The notes beneath the pieces are model-generated. The model ran no database searches. It saw nothing but the letters and a program-made list of their open reading frames with translations, and was not told the origin of the DNA. A DNA stretch of 64,000 nt, from NCBI RefSeq assembly GCF_030209375.1, contig NZ_JARVSC010000001.1:248001-312000 (forward strand), given 5' to 3'. The position numbers were made by a program, and so were the translations under genes. The stretch comes from Plantibacter sp. ME-Dv--P-122b. Lineage in GTDB: Bacteria; Actinomycetota; Actinomycetes; Actinomycetales; Microbacteriaceae. This document shows positions 7,782-16,001 of this stretch, in pieces (positions within the stretch are counted from its first letter, which is position 1; every line of letters begins with the position of its first letter).

Positions 7782-9824
7782 TCAGGCGACGGCCGGGACG
7801 AGCGCCTTCACCGACGTGGTCCTCGCCCGTGCGATCGCGAACGTCGTCGCGGCGAGCGAGCCGAGGAGCCAGAGGACGAGGCCGACGACGCCGGCCGCTG
7901 CTCCCGTGTCGCCGATCGCGATCGCCTGCAGACCGCCGAGGGCCGGCGCGATCGGCAGGAACGTGAGCACCTGGTCGAGCACCTGCGGTGCGGTCGCGAT
8001 GATCCCCGTCGCCAGACCGACGAGCGCGACGATCATCGAGATGAACCGACCCGCGCCGCCGAACAGGGCGTTCAGCGCCTGGTTGGCGGCGGCGAACACG
8101 AGCCCCGCGAGAACGGCGATCCCGGCGAAGGCGAGCCAGCCACCCGCGTCGAGGTCGAGCAGCGGTGCGGTGATGACCGCGACCAGCAGGCCCTGCAGCA
8201 TCCCGATCGCGCCGGCGGGGACGAAGGCCCCGAGCGCGAGCCGCAGCGAGGAGCGTGTGGACCCGAACGCCCGCGCGGGCACCGGCCGCAGCACGAGGAA
8301 GCTCGCGAGCGCGCCGAGCCACAGCGCGAGGACCGCGTAGAACGGCGCGCTGTTCGTGCCGAAGGACACGGTCGCCGAATCGCCGGCCGAGACCGGGTCG
8401 GCGACGACGTCCGCGAGTGTCTGTCGGTCGGAGCTCGAATAGGTCGGCAGACTGTCGACCGCGCTCTGCAGCCCGGAGGCGAGCGAGGTGATCCCGCCGG
8501 ACAGGGTCCCGGCCCCCGATGCGAGCTGGTTCGACGCGTCGGCGAGCTGGGTGGTGCCGGTGGCCGACTGCGCAGCGCCGTCGGCGAGAGAGGACGCGCC
8601 GGTCTGCAGCTGCGCCGTCCCGGTCGCCGCTTGCGACGCACCGTCAGCGAGGCCCGCTGCGCCCGCCGCGATCTGCGCCGCCGCGGTGTTGATCTTGGCG
8701 ATGCCGTCGACGAGTGCGGGCATCTGGTCGGCGAACAGCTTGGTCTTCGCCGCCAGGGAGGTGGTGCCGGGGTACCCGGTCGAGGTGTCGCCGTCGGCGA
8801 GGGCGGTGGCGGTGCCGAAGGTCGTGAGGATGTCCTTGCACAGCGTCGAGTCGATCGCCGTCAGCGCTGCCGCCTTCACCGGGTCCAGACAGCGAGCCGC
8901 CACGGACGTCGCCGCAGCCTTCGTCGTGTCGGCGACGCGGGAGGTTCCGATCGCCGCCTCGGCGAGCCCGTCGGCCCCGCCGACCAGCCCCGGGTTCTCC
9001 GTGCTCCCGTCACCCTGCGTGCCGGCGTACAGCGTCGCCGCACCGCTCGCGAGCTGACTCGCTCCACCGCTCAGCTGCGTCGCACCGGAGGACAGCTGCG
9101 TGGCGCCGTCGGCCAGCGCATCCACCCCGTCGCTCAGCTGCGTCGCGCCGGACGACAACTGCGTCGCGCCCGTAGCCAGCTGCGTGGTGCCGTTCGCGAG
9201 TTGCTGCGCACCCTGCGCGAGGGAGAGTCCGCCCGTCGAGAGCTGCTTCGCACCGTCGGCGGCCTCACCGAGCTGGTCGTGCAGGGTGTTGAACCCGACG
9301 TAGACGTTCTCGAGGTAGGTGGTGGTGAGCTGTCGACCGAGGAGCGAGGCCGCGGTCTGCGTGATCGTCTGGGAGATGGCGTCGTCGACGAGTTTGCTGC
9401 GGTCGCTCGTCGTCACATCGAGGCGGGCGCGCTCGGCGTCGGCGGCGTCGCCGGAGAACGAGGTCGCCGCCTTCGAGAAGTTCTCCGGGATCGTCACGAC
9501 GGCGGTGTAGGACCCGTCGGCGAGGCCGGCCTTCGCGTCGGACGCGTCGGTGATGACCCACGTGTAGTTGGTCTTCTGGTCACCGTCGACGAGGCCCGCG
9601 GAGAGCTGGCGTCCGAGCGGCACCGTCTGGCCGTCGACGGTCACCGGCTCGTCGTCGTTCACGATGGCGGCGGTCACCTGGCCGAGGCGTTCCGCCGGGT
9701 TCCACAGCGCCCACACGAGTCCGCCGGCGATGACGAGCGGCACGAGGATGAGGCCGATGATCGAGACGACCGTGATGCCCTTGCCGGAGCGGGCCCGTTC
9801 GAGGCGGTTCAGGATGGTGCTCAT
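7782..9824 (-). CDS. YhgE/Pip family membrane protein
   Basis: 680 residues. One N-terminal membrane segment is followed by a large extracytoplasmic region and a C-terminal bundle of about five membrane helices, the layout of YhgE/Pip (phage-infection-protein-like) proteins and ABC-2-type relatives. Between roughly residues 185 and 275, and again near 430-470, the extracytoplasmic part carries short heptad-like repeats of the type QLSSGAT/QLADGA, predicted to form an elongated coiled structure. The ATG overlaps the stop of the MMPL gene by four bases, so the two are co-translated. The family is linked to envelope export and phage sensitivity, but its biochemical role is unsettled. Confidence 0.9.
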   Translation of the reverse strand: MSTILNRLERARSGKGITVVSIIGLILVPLVIAGGLVWALWNPAERLGQVTAAIVNDDEPVTVDGQTVPLGRQLSAGLVDGDQKTNYTWVITDASDAKAGLADGSYTAVVTIPENFSKAATSFSGDAADAERARLDVTTSDRSKLVDDAISQTITQTAASLLGRQLTTTYLENVYVGFNTLHDQLGEAADGAKQLSTGGLSLAQGAQQLANGTTQLATGATQLSSGATQLSDGVDALADGATQLSSGATQLSGGASQLASGAATLYAGTQGDGSTENPGLVGGADGLAEAAIGTSRVADTTKAAATSVAARCLDPVKAAALTAIDSTLCKDILTTFGTATALADGDTSTGYPGTTSLAAKTKLFADQMPALVDGIAKINTAAAQIAAGAAGLADGASQAATGTAQLQTGASSLADGAAQSATGTTQLADASNQLASGAGTLSGGITSLASGLQSAVDSLPTYSSSDRQTLADVVADPVSAGDSATVSFGTNSAPFYAVLALWLGALASFLVLRPVPARAFGSTRSSLRLALGAFVPAGAIGMLQGLLVAVITAPLLDLDAGGWLAFAGIAVLAGLVFAAANQALNALFGGAGRFISMIVALVGLATGIIATAPQVLDQVLTFLPIAPALGGLQAIAIGDTGAAAGVVGLVLWLLGSLAATTFAIARARTTSVKALVPAVA

Positions 9825-12679
9825 GCGTCGACCTTCGATTCAGCGATGGCGGTGGGAGTGGAGGCGGTTGTGGAAGTGGCGCGATCGAGGTCGAGTACCT
9901 CCGGCGCCGTGGTCGGCAGGACGTCGGCGAGCGAGGACGCGTCCGCGGTGCCGACGACGATCGTGAGCGGCCGACGCGTGCGTTCCGCGGCCCTGGTCGC
10001 CGTCAGCAGTCGCTCGTACAGTCCGCGTCTCGTGTCGTCGTCCGGCACGGTGTCGACGCCGTCGAGGACGATCACCGCGGGGCGTTCGGCCAGCGCCGAG
10101 GCGAGCGTTGCGACGGGTTCGCCGTGGTCGAGACGGACGTACGCGACGCGGGACCGGACGGCCCCGGCGCGGACCGGGAGGACCAGACCGGCGACCTTGA
10201 GTCGACCGTGGTCGGGTTCGAGGCGACCGGCCAGCGTCAGCAGGAGAGCGGTGACCGAGACCGGGCGCGCGCCCTGCACCGCGAGCACGCCACCGACGGC
10301 GACGGTCGTGTCGACGTCCTCGTACAGCGGGCCGTCCGCACCGGCCAGGGTGACCCCTGCTGCGGCGATCGCGACCTCGTCACCGTTGCGCCACTCGCGC
10401 AGTTCGAGTTCGCGCTGCAGCCCCTCGCCCTCCACGTCGAAGGACGGCAGGATGCGGTCGAGCCACTTCGGCAGGTACCAGGCGTGGTCGCCGAGGAGCG
10501 CGAGCACCGCCGGCACGAGGGTCATGCGCACGATGAACGCGTCGACGAAGACGCCGACCGCGAGCCCGAGGGCGATCGGTTTGATGTTCGTGTCGCCCTC
10601 CGGCACGAAGGCGGCGAAGACCGCGAACATGATGACGGCCGCGGCGGTGACGACCTTCGCCGAGCCGAGGAAGCCGGTCTCGACGGATCGCTTCGCGAGT
10701 CCCGAGTGGACGAAGTCCTCGCGCATCCGCGAGACGAGGAAGACCTCGTAGTCCATCGCGAGTCCGAACAGGACACCCATGAGGATGATCGGCATGAAGC
10801 TGATCACCGGTCCGGTCCTGGCGACGTGCAGTGCCTCGGCGAACACACCGTGCTCGAAGACGAGGGCCACGACGCCGAACGACGCGGCGACCGACAGCAG
10901 GTAGCCGAGGGTCGCCTTGATCGGCACCCAGATGGAGCGGAAGACCATCGTCAGGAGCACGAGCGAGAGACCGACGACGATCAGACCGAAGGGGAGGAGG
11001 GCGCCGCCGAGGCGGTCGGAGATGTCGATCCCGATGGCCGTGAAGCCGGTGACCTGGAGGTCGACGTCGTACTCGTCCTGGAAGTACTGGTGCAGTCCGC
11101 GGATCTCGGCGACGAGGTCCTTCGTCGCCTGGGAGTCGGGGCTGCCACTCGGGATGACCTGGATGATGCCGGTGTCGGCCGTCGCGTTCGGCGTGGCGAG
11201 CGGGACGGCGGCGACGCCGTCGAGGCCCTCGATCTCCTGTTTGAGGTCGGCCATGAGTCCGAGTGGATCGGTGCTGCCGACGATGCCGCCGGTGACGATG
11301 AGCGGCCCGTTGAAGCCCTCACCGAAGTGCTCGGAGACGAGGTCGTACGTCGTGCGGGCGCCGTCGCCCTCCGGCAGGGAGCCGGCGTCGGGGAGCGCGA
11401 GTCGGAGTGACAGGGCGGGGATGGCGAGGGCGCCCAGCACGGCGACGACGGCGACGATCGTGACGATGGGGAGTCGCGTGACGCCGCGCACCCAGCCGAG
11501 GAAGAAGCGGTTGGGGTGCCCTTCGACAGGCTCAGGGACCGCGTTGTGGTGCTCAGGGACCGAATCCTGCCGCCCTTCGACAGGCTCAGGGACCGCGTTG
11601 CGGTGCTCAGCGGCCGCGCTCCGGGGCGCCGCCGCGCGCTTCCCGGCCCGCCTCGCCTTGGGTCGGAGGCGCTCGCCGGCGAAGCCGAGCATGGCCGGGA
11701 TGAGCGTGAGCGAGATGACCACGGCGATCGCGACGCCGACCGCCGCGGCGACACCCATGGTCGTGAGGAACGGGATGTTCGCGACCGCCAGCCCGAGCAG
11801 GGCGATGATGACCGTGAGGCCCGCGAAGATGACGGCCGAGCCGGCCGTCGCGGTCGCGCGGGCGGCGGATTCAGCCGGGTCGAGCCCGCTGCGCAGGCCG
11901 TCCTGGTGTCTCGAGATGATGAACAGCGCGTAGTCGATGCCGACGGCGAGACCGAGCATGAGCGCGAGCATCGGCGTCGTGGAGGAGATCGGTCCGAAGA
12001 CCGTCGCCACGAAGATGAGCGCCATCGAGATGCCGACTCCGAGCAGTGCGGTGATGAGCGGCATGCCCGCAGCGAGGAAGGAGCCGAAGGTGAGGAGGAG
12101 GACGACGAGCGCGACGACCACGCCGACGAGCTCGATGACACTCAGCGTCGGCAGGCTGTTGCTGAAGAGCTGTCCGCCGAGCGAGGATTCGGCGCCGGCC
12201 GGCAGCGCCTTCGCGAGGCTCGCCGCCGCGTCCTCGACGTCGCTGATCGTCGTGGCGGTGATGTCGGTCTGCGCCCCGTCGAACTGGATCGAGATGAGCG
12301 CCGCCCGCTGATCCTCTGAGACCGCCCCCGTCACGTTCTCGTCGAAGGGGGAGACCGCCTGCTCGACCTGCCCGATGTCGCCCAAAGCGGTCACGGCGTC
12401 GTCGATCGCCGACCGGACCCCGGCGTCCTCGACGGTGTCGCCCTTCGGTGCGACGACGATGATCTGCGCTGAGGCACCGGCCACCTGCGGGAAGGTGTGG
12501 TCGAGCGAGTCGAGTGCCTCCTGCGACTCCGTGCCGGGGATGGAGAAGGCGTTGTCGGTCCCCTGGTTGAAGAGCAGCGCGCCGCCACCCGCGAGGGCGA
12601 GCACGGCGATCCAGAGGATCAGCACGAGCTTGCGGGCGCCGAACGCCCAGCGGCCGAGGGTGTAGAGCAGTGAGGACAC
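9821..12679 (-). CDS. MMPL/RND-type exporter with C-terminal degenerate ABC-ATPase-like domain
   Basis: 952 residues, longer than typical two-module actinobacterial MMPL exporters (about 700-770). Twelve membrane helices in two repeats and two extracytoplasmic domains are visible, with the family motif GLAVGIDYALFIISR in TM4 and GLAMDYEVFLVSRM in TM10. After the last helix, about 200 residues resemble an ABC nucleotide-binding domain. However, the Walker A lysine is replaced (GARPVSVTALLLTLAGRL) and the Walker B glutamate is missing (AVIVLDGVD). GTG start with AGGAG upstream. Two in-frame copies of a dispersed repeat lie in the cytoplasmic linker (11518-11599). Likely exports lipids or hydrophobic drugs; regulated by the divergent TetR gene. 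Confidence 0.9.
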   Translation of the reverse strand: MSSLLYTLGRWAFGARKLVLILWIAVLALAGGGALLFNQGTDNAFSIPGTESQEALDSLDHTFPQVAGASAQIIVVAPKGDTVEDAGVRSAIDDAVTALGDIGQVEQAVSPFDENVTGAVSEDQRAALISIQFDGAQTDITATTISDVEDAAASLAKALPAGAESSLGGQLFSNSLPTLSVIELVGVVVALVVLLLTFGSFLAAGMPLITALLGVGISMALIFVATVFGPISSTTPMLALMLGLAVGIDYALFIISRHQDGLRSGLDPAESAARATATAGSAVIFAGLTVIIALLGLAVANIPFLTTMGVAAAVGVAIAVVISLTLIPAMLGFAGERLRPKARRAGKRAAAPRSAAAEHRNAVPEPVEGRQDSVPEHHNAVPEPVEGHPNRFFLGWVRGVTRLPIVTIVAVVAVLGALAIPALSLRLALPDAGSLPEGDGARTTYDLVSEHFGEGFNGPLIVTGGIVGSTDPLGLMADLKQEIEGLDGVAAVPLATPNATADTGIIQVIPSGSPDSQATKDLVAEIRGLHQYFQDEYDVDLQVTGFTAIGIDISDRLGGALLPFGLIVVGLSLVLLTMVFRSIWVPIKATLGYLLSVAASFGVVALVFEHGVFAEALHVARTGPVISFMPIILMGVLFGLAMDYEVFLVSRMREDFVHSGLAKRSVETGFLGSAKVVTAAAVIMFAVFAAFVPEGDTNIKPIALGLAVGVFVDAFIVRMTLVPAVLALLGDHAWYLPKWLDRILPSFDVEGEGLQRELELREWRNGDEVAIAAAGVTLAGADGPLYEDVDTTVAVGGVLAVQGARPVSVTALLLTLAGRLEPDHGRLKVAGLVLPVRAGAVRSRVAYVRLDHGEPVATLASALAERPAVIVLDGVDTVPDDDTRRGLYERLLTATRAAERTRRPLTIVVGTADASSLADVLPTTAPEVLDLDRATSTTASTPTAIAESKVDA
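11518..11599. repeat. Two in-frame copies of a dispersed repeat inside the MMPL gene
   Basis: Copies of GCCCTTCGACAGGCTCAGGG-type sequence start at 11518 and 11572, a 54-bp period that keeps the reading frame. On the coding strand each gives the peptide NAVPEPVEG, in the cytoplasmic linker between the two MMPL halves. Further copies lie in intergenic regions near 39.7, 43.3-43.5, 44.9, 46.7-46.8 and 59.6 kb. Confidence 0.85.
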
Positions 12680-12743
12680 GCGTCGCTCCTAGGGAGGTCG
12701 GCGCTGCTTGCAGGCGAGCCGACGGAGATGTTCGGACAGGATC

Positions 12744-12793
12744 GATACAGCGATGTATCCGATACACGACTGTATTGGATACAGTGGTGTATC
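12744..12793. promoter_or_regulatory. Triple TetR operator array
   Basis: Three palindromes of the form GATACA-N4-TGTATC start at 12744, 12761 and 12778. The first and third are perfect and the middle one has one mismatch (TGTATT). The spacing is exactly 17 bp. They lie in the divergent gap between the MMPL gene and the TetR-type regulator and probably bind that regulator, controlling both directions. Confidence 0.85.
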
Positions 12794-12830
12794 GGCAAGA
12801 AGTCGGTCGAGCTGTCAGTAAGGTGTCAGG

Positions 12831-13517
12831 ATGCGCGTGCACGAAGCGGTCGAGTCCCTGAGCGACGAGGCACCGGTCGAGTCCGTGCGTCGGCAGCGGA
12901 CGCGCGAGCGACTCGTCGACGCCGCCTACGAGGTCTTCGCCGAGTTCGGCGTACACGCGGCGTCGGTCGAGCAGATCAGTGAGCGCGCGGGCTTCACCCG
13001 CGGTGCCTTCTACTCCAACTTCGACTCGAAGGAGGAGCTGTTCTTCGCCCTCGAGTCGCGTGAGAACCAGCTGCGACTCGATCGCCTGGAGGCCGGGCTG
13101 CAGGCGGTCAGCCCCTCGCTCCTCGACGCAGCGGGCCGGTACACCGAGGGCTCGCTCGAGGCCCTGATCCGTGCCTTCCTCGAGCTCCAGCCGGACGACC
13201 GCCGCTGGTGCCTCGTCCAGTCGGAGTTCCGCATGCTGGCCATGCGCGACGCCGACGTCGCCGCCCGCTACCTCCAGCACCAGGAGAGTGCGGGCCGGCA
13301 GCTCGCCGCGTGGCTCGACCAGGCGGCCGGGCTCGCACACGTCCGCTTCACGATCCCCACGCCCGACATCGCGAACATCGTCGTCGCCCTGTACGAATCG
13401 GCCATCCAGACGGCCGTGCTCATGGACCCGGACGGCGATGAGGGCTCACCGCGCGAACTCGCGATGCGCACGCTCCCGGCCATCGTCCGCGCCCTCACGG
13501 AGTCGATCACCGACTGA
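12831..13517 (+). CDS. TetR/AcrR family transcriptional regulator
   Basis: 228 residues. The N-terminal TetR DNA-binding domain (RTRERLVDAAYEVFAEFG, then the helix-turn-helix ASVEQISERAGFTRGAFYSNF) starts unusually late, after about 20 residues of acidic extension. The C-terminal effector domain is helical and diverged. Divergent from the MMPL-YhgE operon with three GATACA palindromes between, so it is most likely the local repressor, induced by a substrate of the exporter. It converges with the VOC gene two bases downstream. Confidence 0.9.
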   Translation: MRVHEAVESLSDEAPVESVRRQRTRERLVDAAYEVFAEFGVHAASVEQISERAGFTRGAFYSNFDSKEELFFALESRENQLRLDRLEAGLQAVSPSLLDAAGRYTEGSLEALIRAFLELQPDDRRWCLVQSEFRMLAMRDADVAARYLQHQESAGRQLAAWLDQAAGLAHVRFTIPTPDIANIVVALYESAIQTAVLMDPDGDEGSPRELAMRTLPAIVRALTESITD

Positions 13518-13519
13518 CG

Positions 13520-13975
13520 TCAGTCCGACTCGTCGCCTCGATCCGGCTGCAGCGCCTGGGCCAGCATGACGATGATGCCGCTCGGCCCGCGGACGTAGCT
13601 GAGCTTGTAGACACCCTGGTAGTCGGCGACACCGCGGAGTGGGTGGCAGCCGTGCCTGGCGGCGATCGCCAGCGCCTCATCGATGTCGTCGACGACGAAC
13701 GCGACCCGGTGCATCCCGATCTCGTTCGGCAGGGTCGGCTCCGTCTCGATCGCTGCCGGGTGGAGGTACTCGAAGAGTTCGAGGCGACCGTGACCGTCCG
13801 GGGTCTGCAACATGGCGATCCTGGTGTGGTTGCCGTCGAGGCCCACGGCCGTGTCCGCCCACTCGCCGCTCACCGTGTCGCGGCCGACGACGGTGAGGCC
13901 GAGGTCGGTGAAGAAGGCGATCGTCGCCTCGAGGTCGCGGACCGCGATCCCGACGTTCTCGAGTCTGATGTCCAT
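13520..13975 (-). CDS. VOC family (glyoxalase/bleomycin resistance/dioxygenase-fold) protein
   Basis: 151 residues with two betaalphabetabetabeta modules. The first begins LENVGIAVRDLEATIAFFTDLGL and the second MHRVAFVVDDIDEAL. The His of NEIGMHRV and Glu of LELFEYL occupy positions commonly used as metal ligands in this superfamily. It ends in GPSGIIVMLAQAL. Members include glyoxalases, epimerases, dioxygenases and antibiotic-binding proteins, so no reaction is assigned. It is a single gene between convergent TetR and the MacB operon terminator. Confidence 0.85.
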   Translation of the reverse strand: MDIRLENVGIAVRDLEATIAFFTDLGLTVVGRDTVSGEWADTAVGLDGNHTRIAMLQTPDGHGRLELFEYLHPAAIETEPTLPNEIGMHRVAFVVDDIDEALAIAARHGCHPLRGVADYQGVYKLSYVRGPSGIIVMLAQALQPDRGDESD

Positions 13976-13996
13976 GTGCTGCACGCTACCTGGCCG

Positions 13997-14034
13997 CGTG
14001 GGCCCGTTCCAGGGTCTCCTGGAACGGGCCCACG
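13997..14034 (-). terminator. Strong hairpin terminator of the MacB-type operon
   Basis: Perfect 17-bp stem (13997-14013 with 14018-14034) and a 4-base loop, just downstream of the ABC permease stop on the minus strand and upstream of the VOC gene. No U-tract. Confidence 0.8.
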
Positions 14035-14061
14035 TCGGAGCAGTCCGGTCTCGGCCCCGAC

Positions 14062-15273
14062 TCAGCCGCTGAGGGCTGAGGTCGGTGGCGTTCTGGCCGC
14101 CCGGATCGCCGGGTAGAGGCCGGCGATCGCCCCGATCACGAGGGTGGAGCCGATGCCCGCGAGCAGCACCTCGGGCGGCACGGCGGTGGGCCAGTCGTTC
14201 AGTGCAGCGACGACACTCGTGACGCCGGTGCCGAGTGCGGCGCCTGCGACCCCGCCGAGGGCGGAGAGCAGGAGTGCCTCGGTGAGGAACTGGGACCGGA
14301 TGTGGCCCCGAGTGGCCCCGAGGGCGCGACGGAGACCGATCTCGCGTCGTCGTTCCAAGACCGAGATGACCATCGTGTTCGCGACACCGATGCCGCCGAC
14401 GAGCAGGGCGACCGAACCGAGTCCGAGGAGGAGACCGGTGAAGGCTTGATCGGCGGCCTGCTTGGCGGCGAGCGCGTCCGACGGCCTGGAGACCTCGACC
14501 TCCTCGGGCGCCGCCGGGTTCACGGTGCGGGGGAGGAGCTCGCGGACGGCCTCGACGCGCTCGTCGGAGGACCGTTCGTACACCGTGGTCGGTTTGCCGT
14601 CGTACCCGAAGCGTTCGGCGGCGACGGTCTCGCCGATCATCGCCGTGGTGTCGAGTTCCGGGGCGAGGTCGAGCGGATCCAGGATGCCCACCACGGTGAA
14701 GTACTGATCGCCGAGCTGGATCATCGAGCCGACCGACGCGATCCCGAGCCGTTCGGCGGCCTTCGACCCCAGGACGACGGCGGGGTAGCTCCCGGTCGCC
14801 CGGTTCAGCCACTCCCCGGTGGCGAGGGTGCCACCCACGACGTCCAGCAGGCTCTCCGTCACCGCTGCCGCGCCGAGTCCGCCGCTCGACGCCCGGTCGA
14901 TGAGACTGCTCCGGTAGACGAGCACACCGTTCAGTACGGCGGCCGAGCCGGCCTCTTCCACACCGTCGACCAGCCCCACTTTGCCGACGGTGTTCGCGGG
15001 CAGGGTCGCCGCCTCGCCGAAGAGGTCCTGGCCCGGTTGGACGGTCAGCAGGTTCGTCCCGAGAGCCGAGAGCTGCGCCTGCAGTTTCGCCTGACTGGAT
15101 GAGGAGATGCCGACGACCGCGATCATCGCCGCGATGCCGATCGCGATCCCCAACGCGGAGAGGACGGCGCGCGTCGGGCGCGCCCGGAGGCCCGTCGTCC
15201 CGAGCCGGAGGACGTCGCGACCGAGCAACCGAGAGCGGCGGTCATGGTCGGGGTGCACGCGGTGTTCGTTCAT
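14062..15273 (-). CDS. ABC transporter permease, MacB/FtsX type
   Basis: 403 residues with the MacB topology: TM1 after a basic N-terminus (RAVLSALGIAIGIAAMIAVVG), a large extracytoplasmic domain, then three C-terminal membrane helices with the FtsX core (MVISVLERRREIGLRRALGATR). The ATG overlaps the upstream ATPase stop by four bases. With the ATPase and adaptor it forms a tripartite-like mechanotransmission exporter adapted to a Gram-positive envelope. The substrate is unknown; homologues export peptides, lipoproteins or drugs. Confidence 0.92.
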   Translation of the reverse strand: MNEHRVHPDHDRRSRLLGRDVLRLGTTGLRARPTRAVLSALGIAIGIAAMIAVVGISSSSQAKLQAQLSALGTNLLTVQPGQDLFGEAATLPANTVGKVGLVDGVEEAGSAAVLNGVLVYRSSLIDRASSGGLGAAAVTESLLDVVGGTLATGEWLNRATGSYPAVVLGSKAAERLGIASVGSMIQLGDQYFTVVGILDPLDLAPELDTTAMIGETVAAERFGYDGKPTTVYERSSDERVEAVRELLPRTVNPAAPEEVEVSRPSDALAAKQAADQAFTGLLLGLGSVALLVGGIGVANTMVISVLERRREIGLRRALGATRGHIRSQFLTEALLLSALGGVAGAALGTGVTSVVAALNDWPTAVPPEVLLAGIGSTLVIGAIAGLYPAIRAARTPPTSALSG

Positions 15274-16001
15274 GAGGTCCGCCCCGAGTCGCTCACGATG
15301 TGGCCGTCGCGGATCGCCACCTGGCGGGGGAGTCGCGCGGCGAGCTCGGCGTCGTGCGTGATCACGACGATGGTCGTGCCCGCTGCGTGGAGTTCGTGCA
15401 GCAGTTCGACGATGCTCGCCCCGGACACGGAGTCCAGGTTGCCGGTGGGCTCGTCCGCGAGGAGCAGCGGCGGGTCGCCGACCACGGCGCGCGCGATCGC
15501 GACTCGCTGGCGTTCACCACCGGAGAGCTGCGTCGGGCGGTGCCCGAGACGGTGTCCGAGGCCGACGCGTTCGAGGGCGACGACCGCTCGTCGGCGGCGC
15601 TCGGCCCGGGGGACCCCGGCGTAGATGAGGCCGTCGGCGACGTTGTCGACCGTGGTCGAGCCGTCGGCGAGGTGGAACTGCTGGAAGACGAAGCCGATGC
15701 GGTACGCACGGAGGGCGGAGAGCCTCGCATCGGACAGGCGTCCGACGTCCGAGCCCGCGATCCGGGCGGTGCCGCTGGTGGGCCGGTCGAGGGTCCCGAT
15801 GAGGTTGAGCATCGTCGACTTACCGGAGCCGCTCGGCCCGACGATGGCGACGAACTCGCCCTCGTCGACCGTCAGGTCGACACCCGCGAGCGCGAGGGTG
15901 GGCGGCTCGCCGTACTCACGGGTGACCCCCTCGAGGTGGATGATCGGCGGTCCGGCCGGCTGCGGCGGTACCGCTGCGGATGTCGTCATCGTGTCGGTCA
16001 T
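15270..16001 (-). CDS. ABC transporter ATP-binding protein, MacB/LolD type
   Basis: 243 residues. Walker [11 protein letters not shown]-loop FVFQQFHL, signature [14 protein letters not shown], Walker B LLLADEPTGNLD and H-loop VVITHD are all intact, so it is an active ATPase. The TGNLD segment after Walker B is typical of the MacB/LolD subgroup. The ATG overlaps the adaptor gene stop (ATGA) and its stop overlaps the permease start. Confidence 0.95.
   Translation of the reverse strand: MTDTMTTSAAVPPQPAGPPIIHLEGVTREYGEPPTLALAGVDLTVDEGEFVAIVGPSGSGKSTMLNLIGTLDRPTSGTARIAGSDVGRLSDARLSALRAYRIGFVFQQFHLADGSTTVDNVADGLIYAGVPRAERRRRAVVALERVGLGHRLGHRPTQLSGGERQRVAIARAVVGDPPLLLADEPTGNLDSVSGASIVELLHELHAAGTTIVVITHDAELAARLPRQVAIRDGHIVSDSGRTS

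Noticed and set aside
7698-10751. Open frame of about 1,000 codons on the plus strand
   Set aside because: It is antisense to the YhgE and MMPL genes, is Arg/Gly/Asp-rich low complexity as expected from GC-rich third positions, and has no domain or RBS support.
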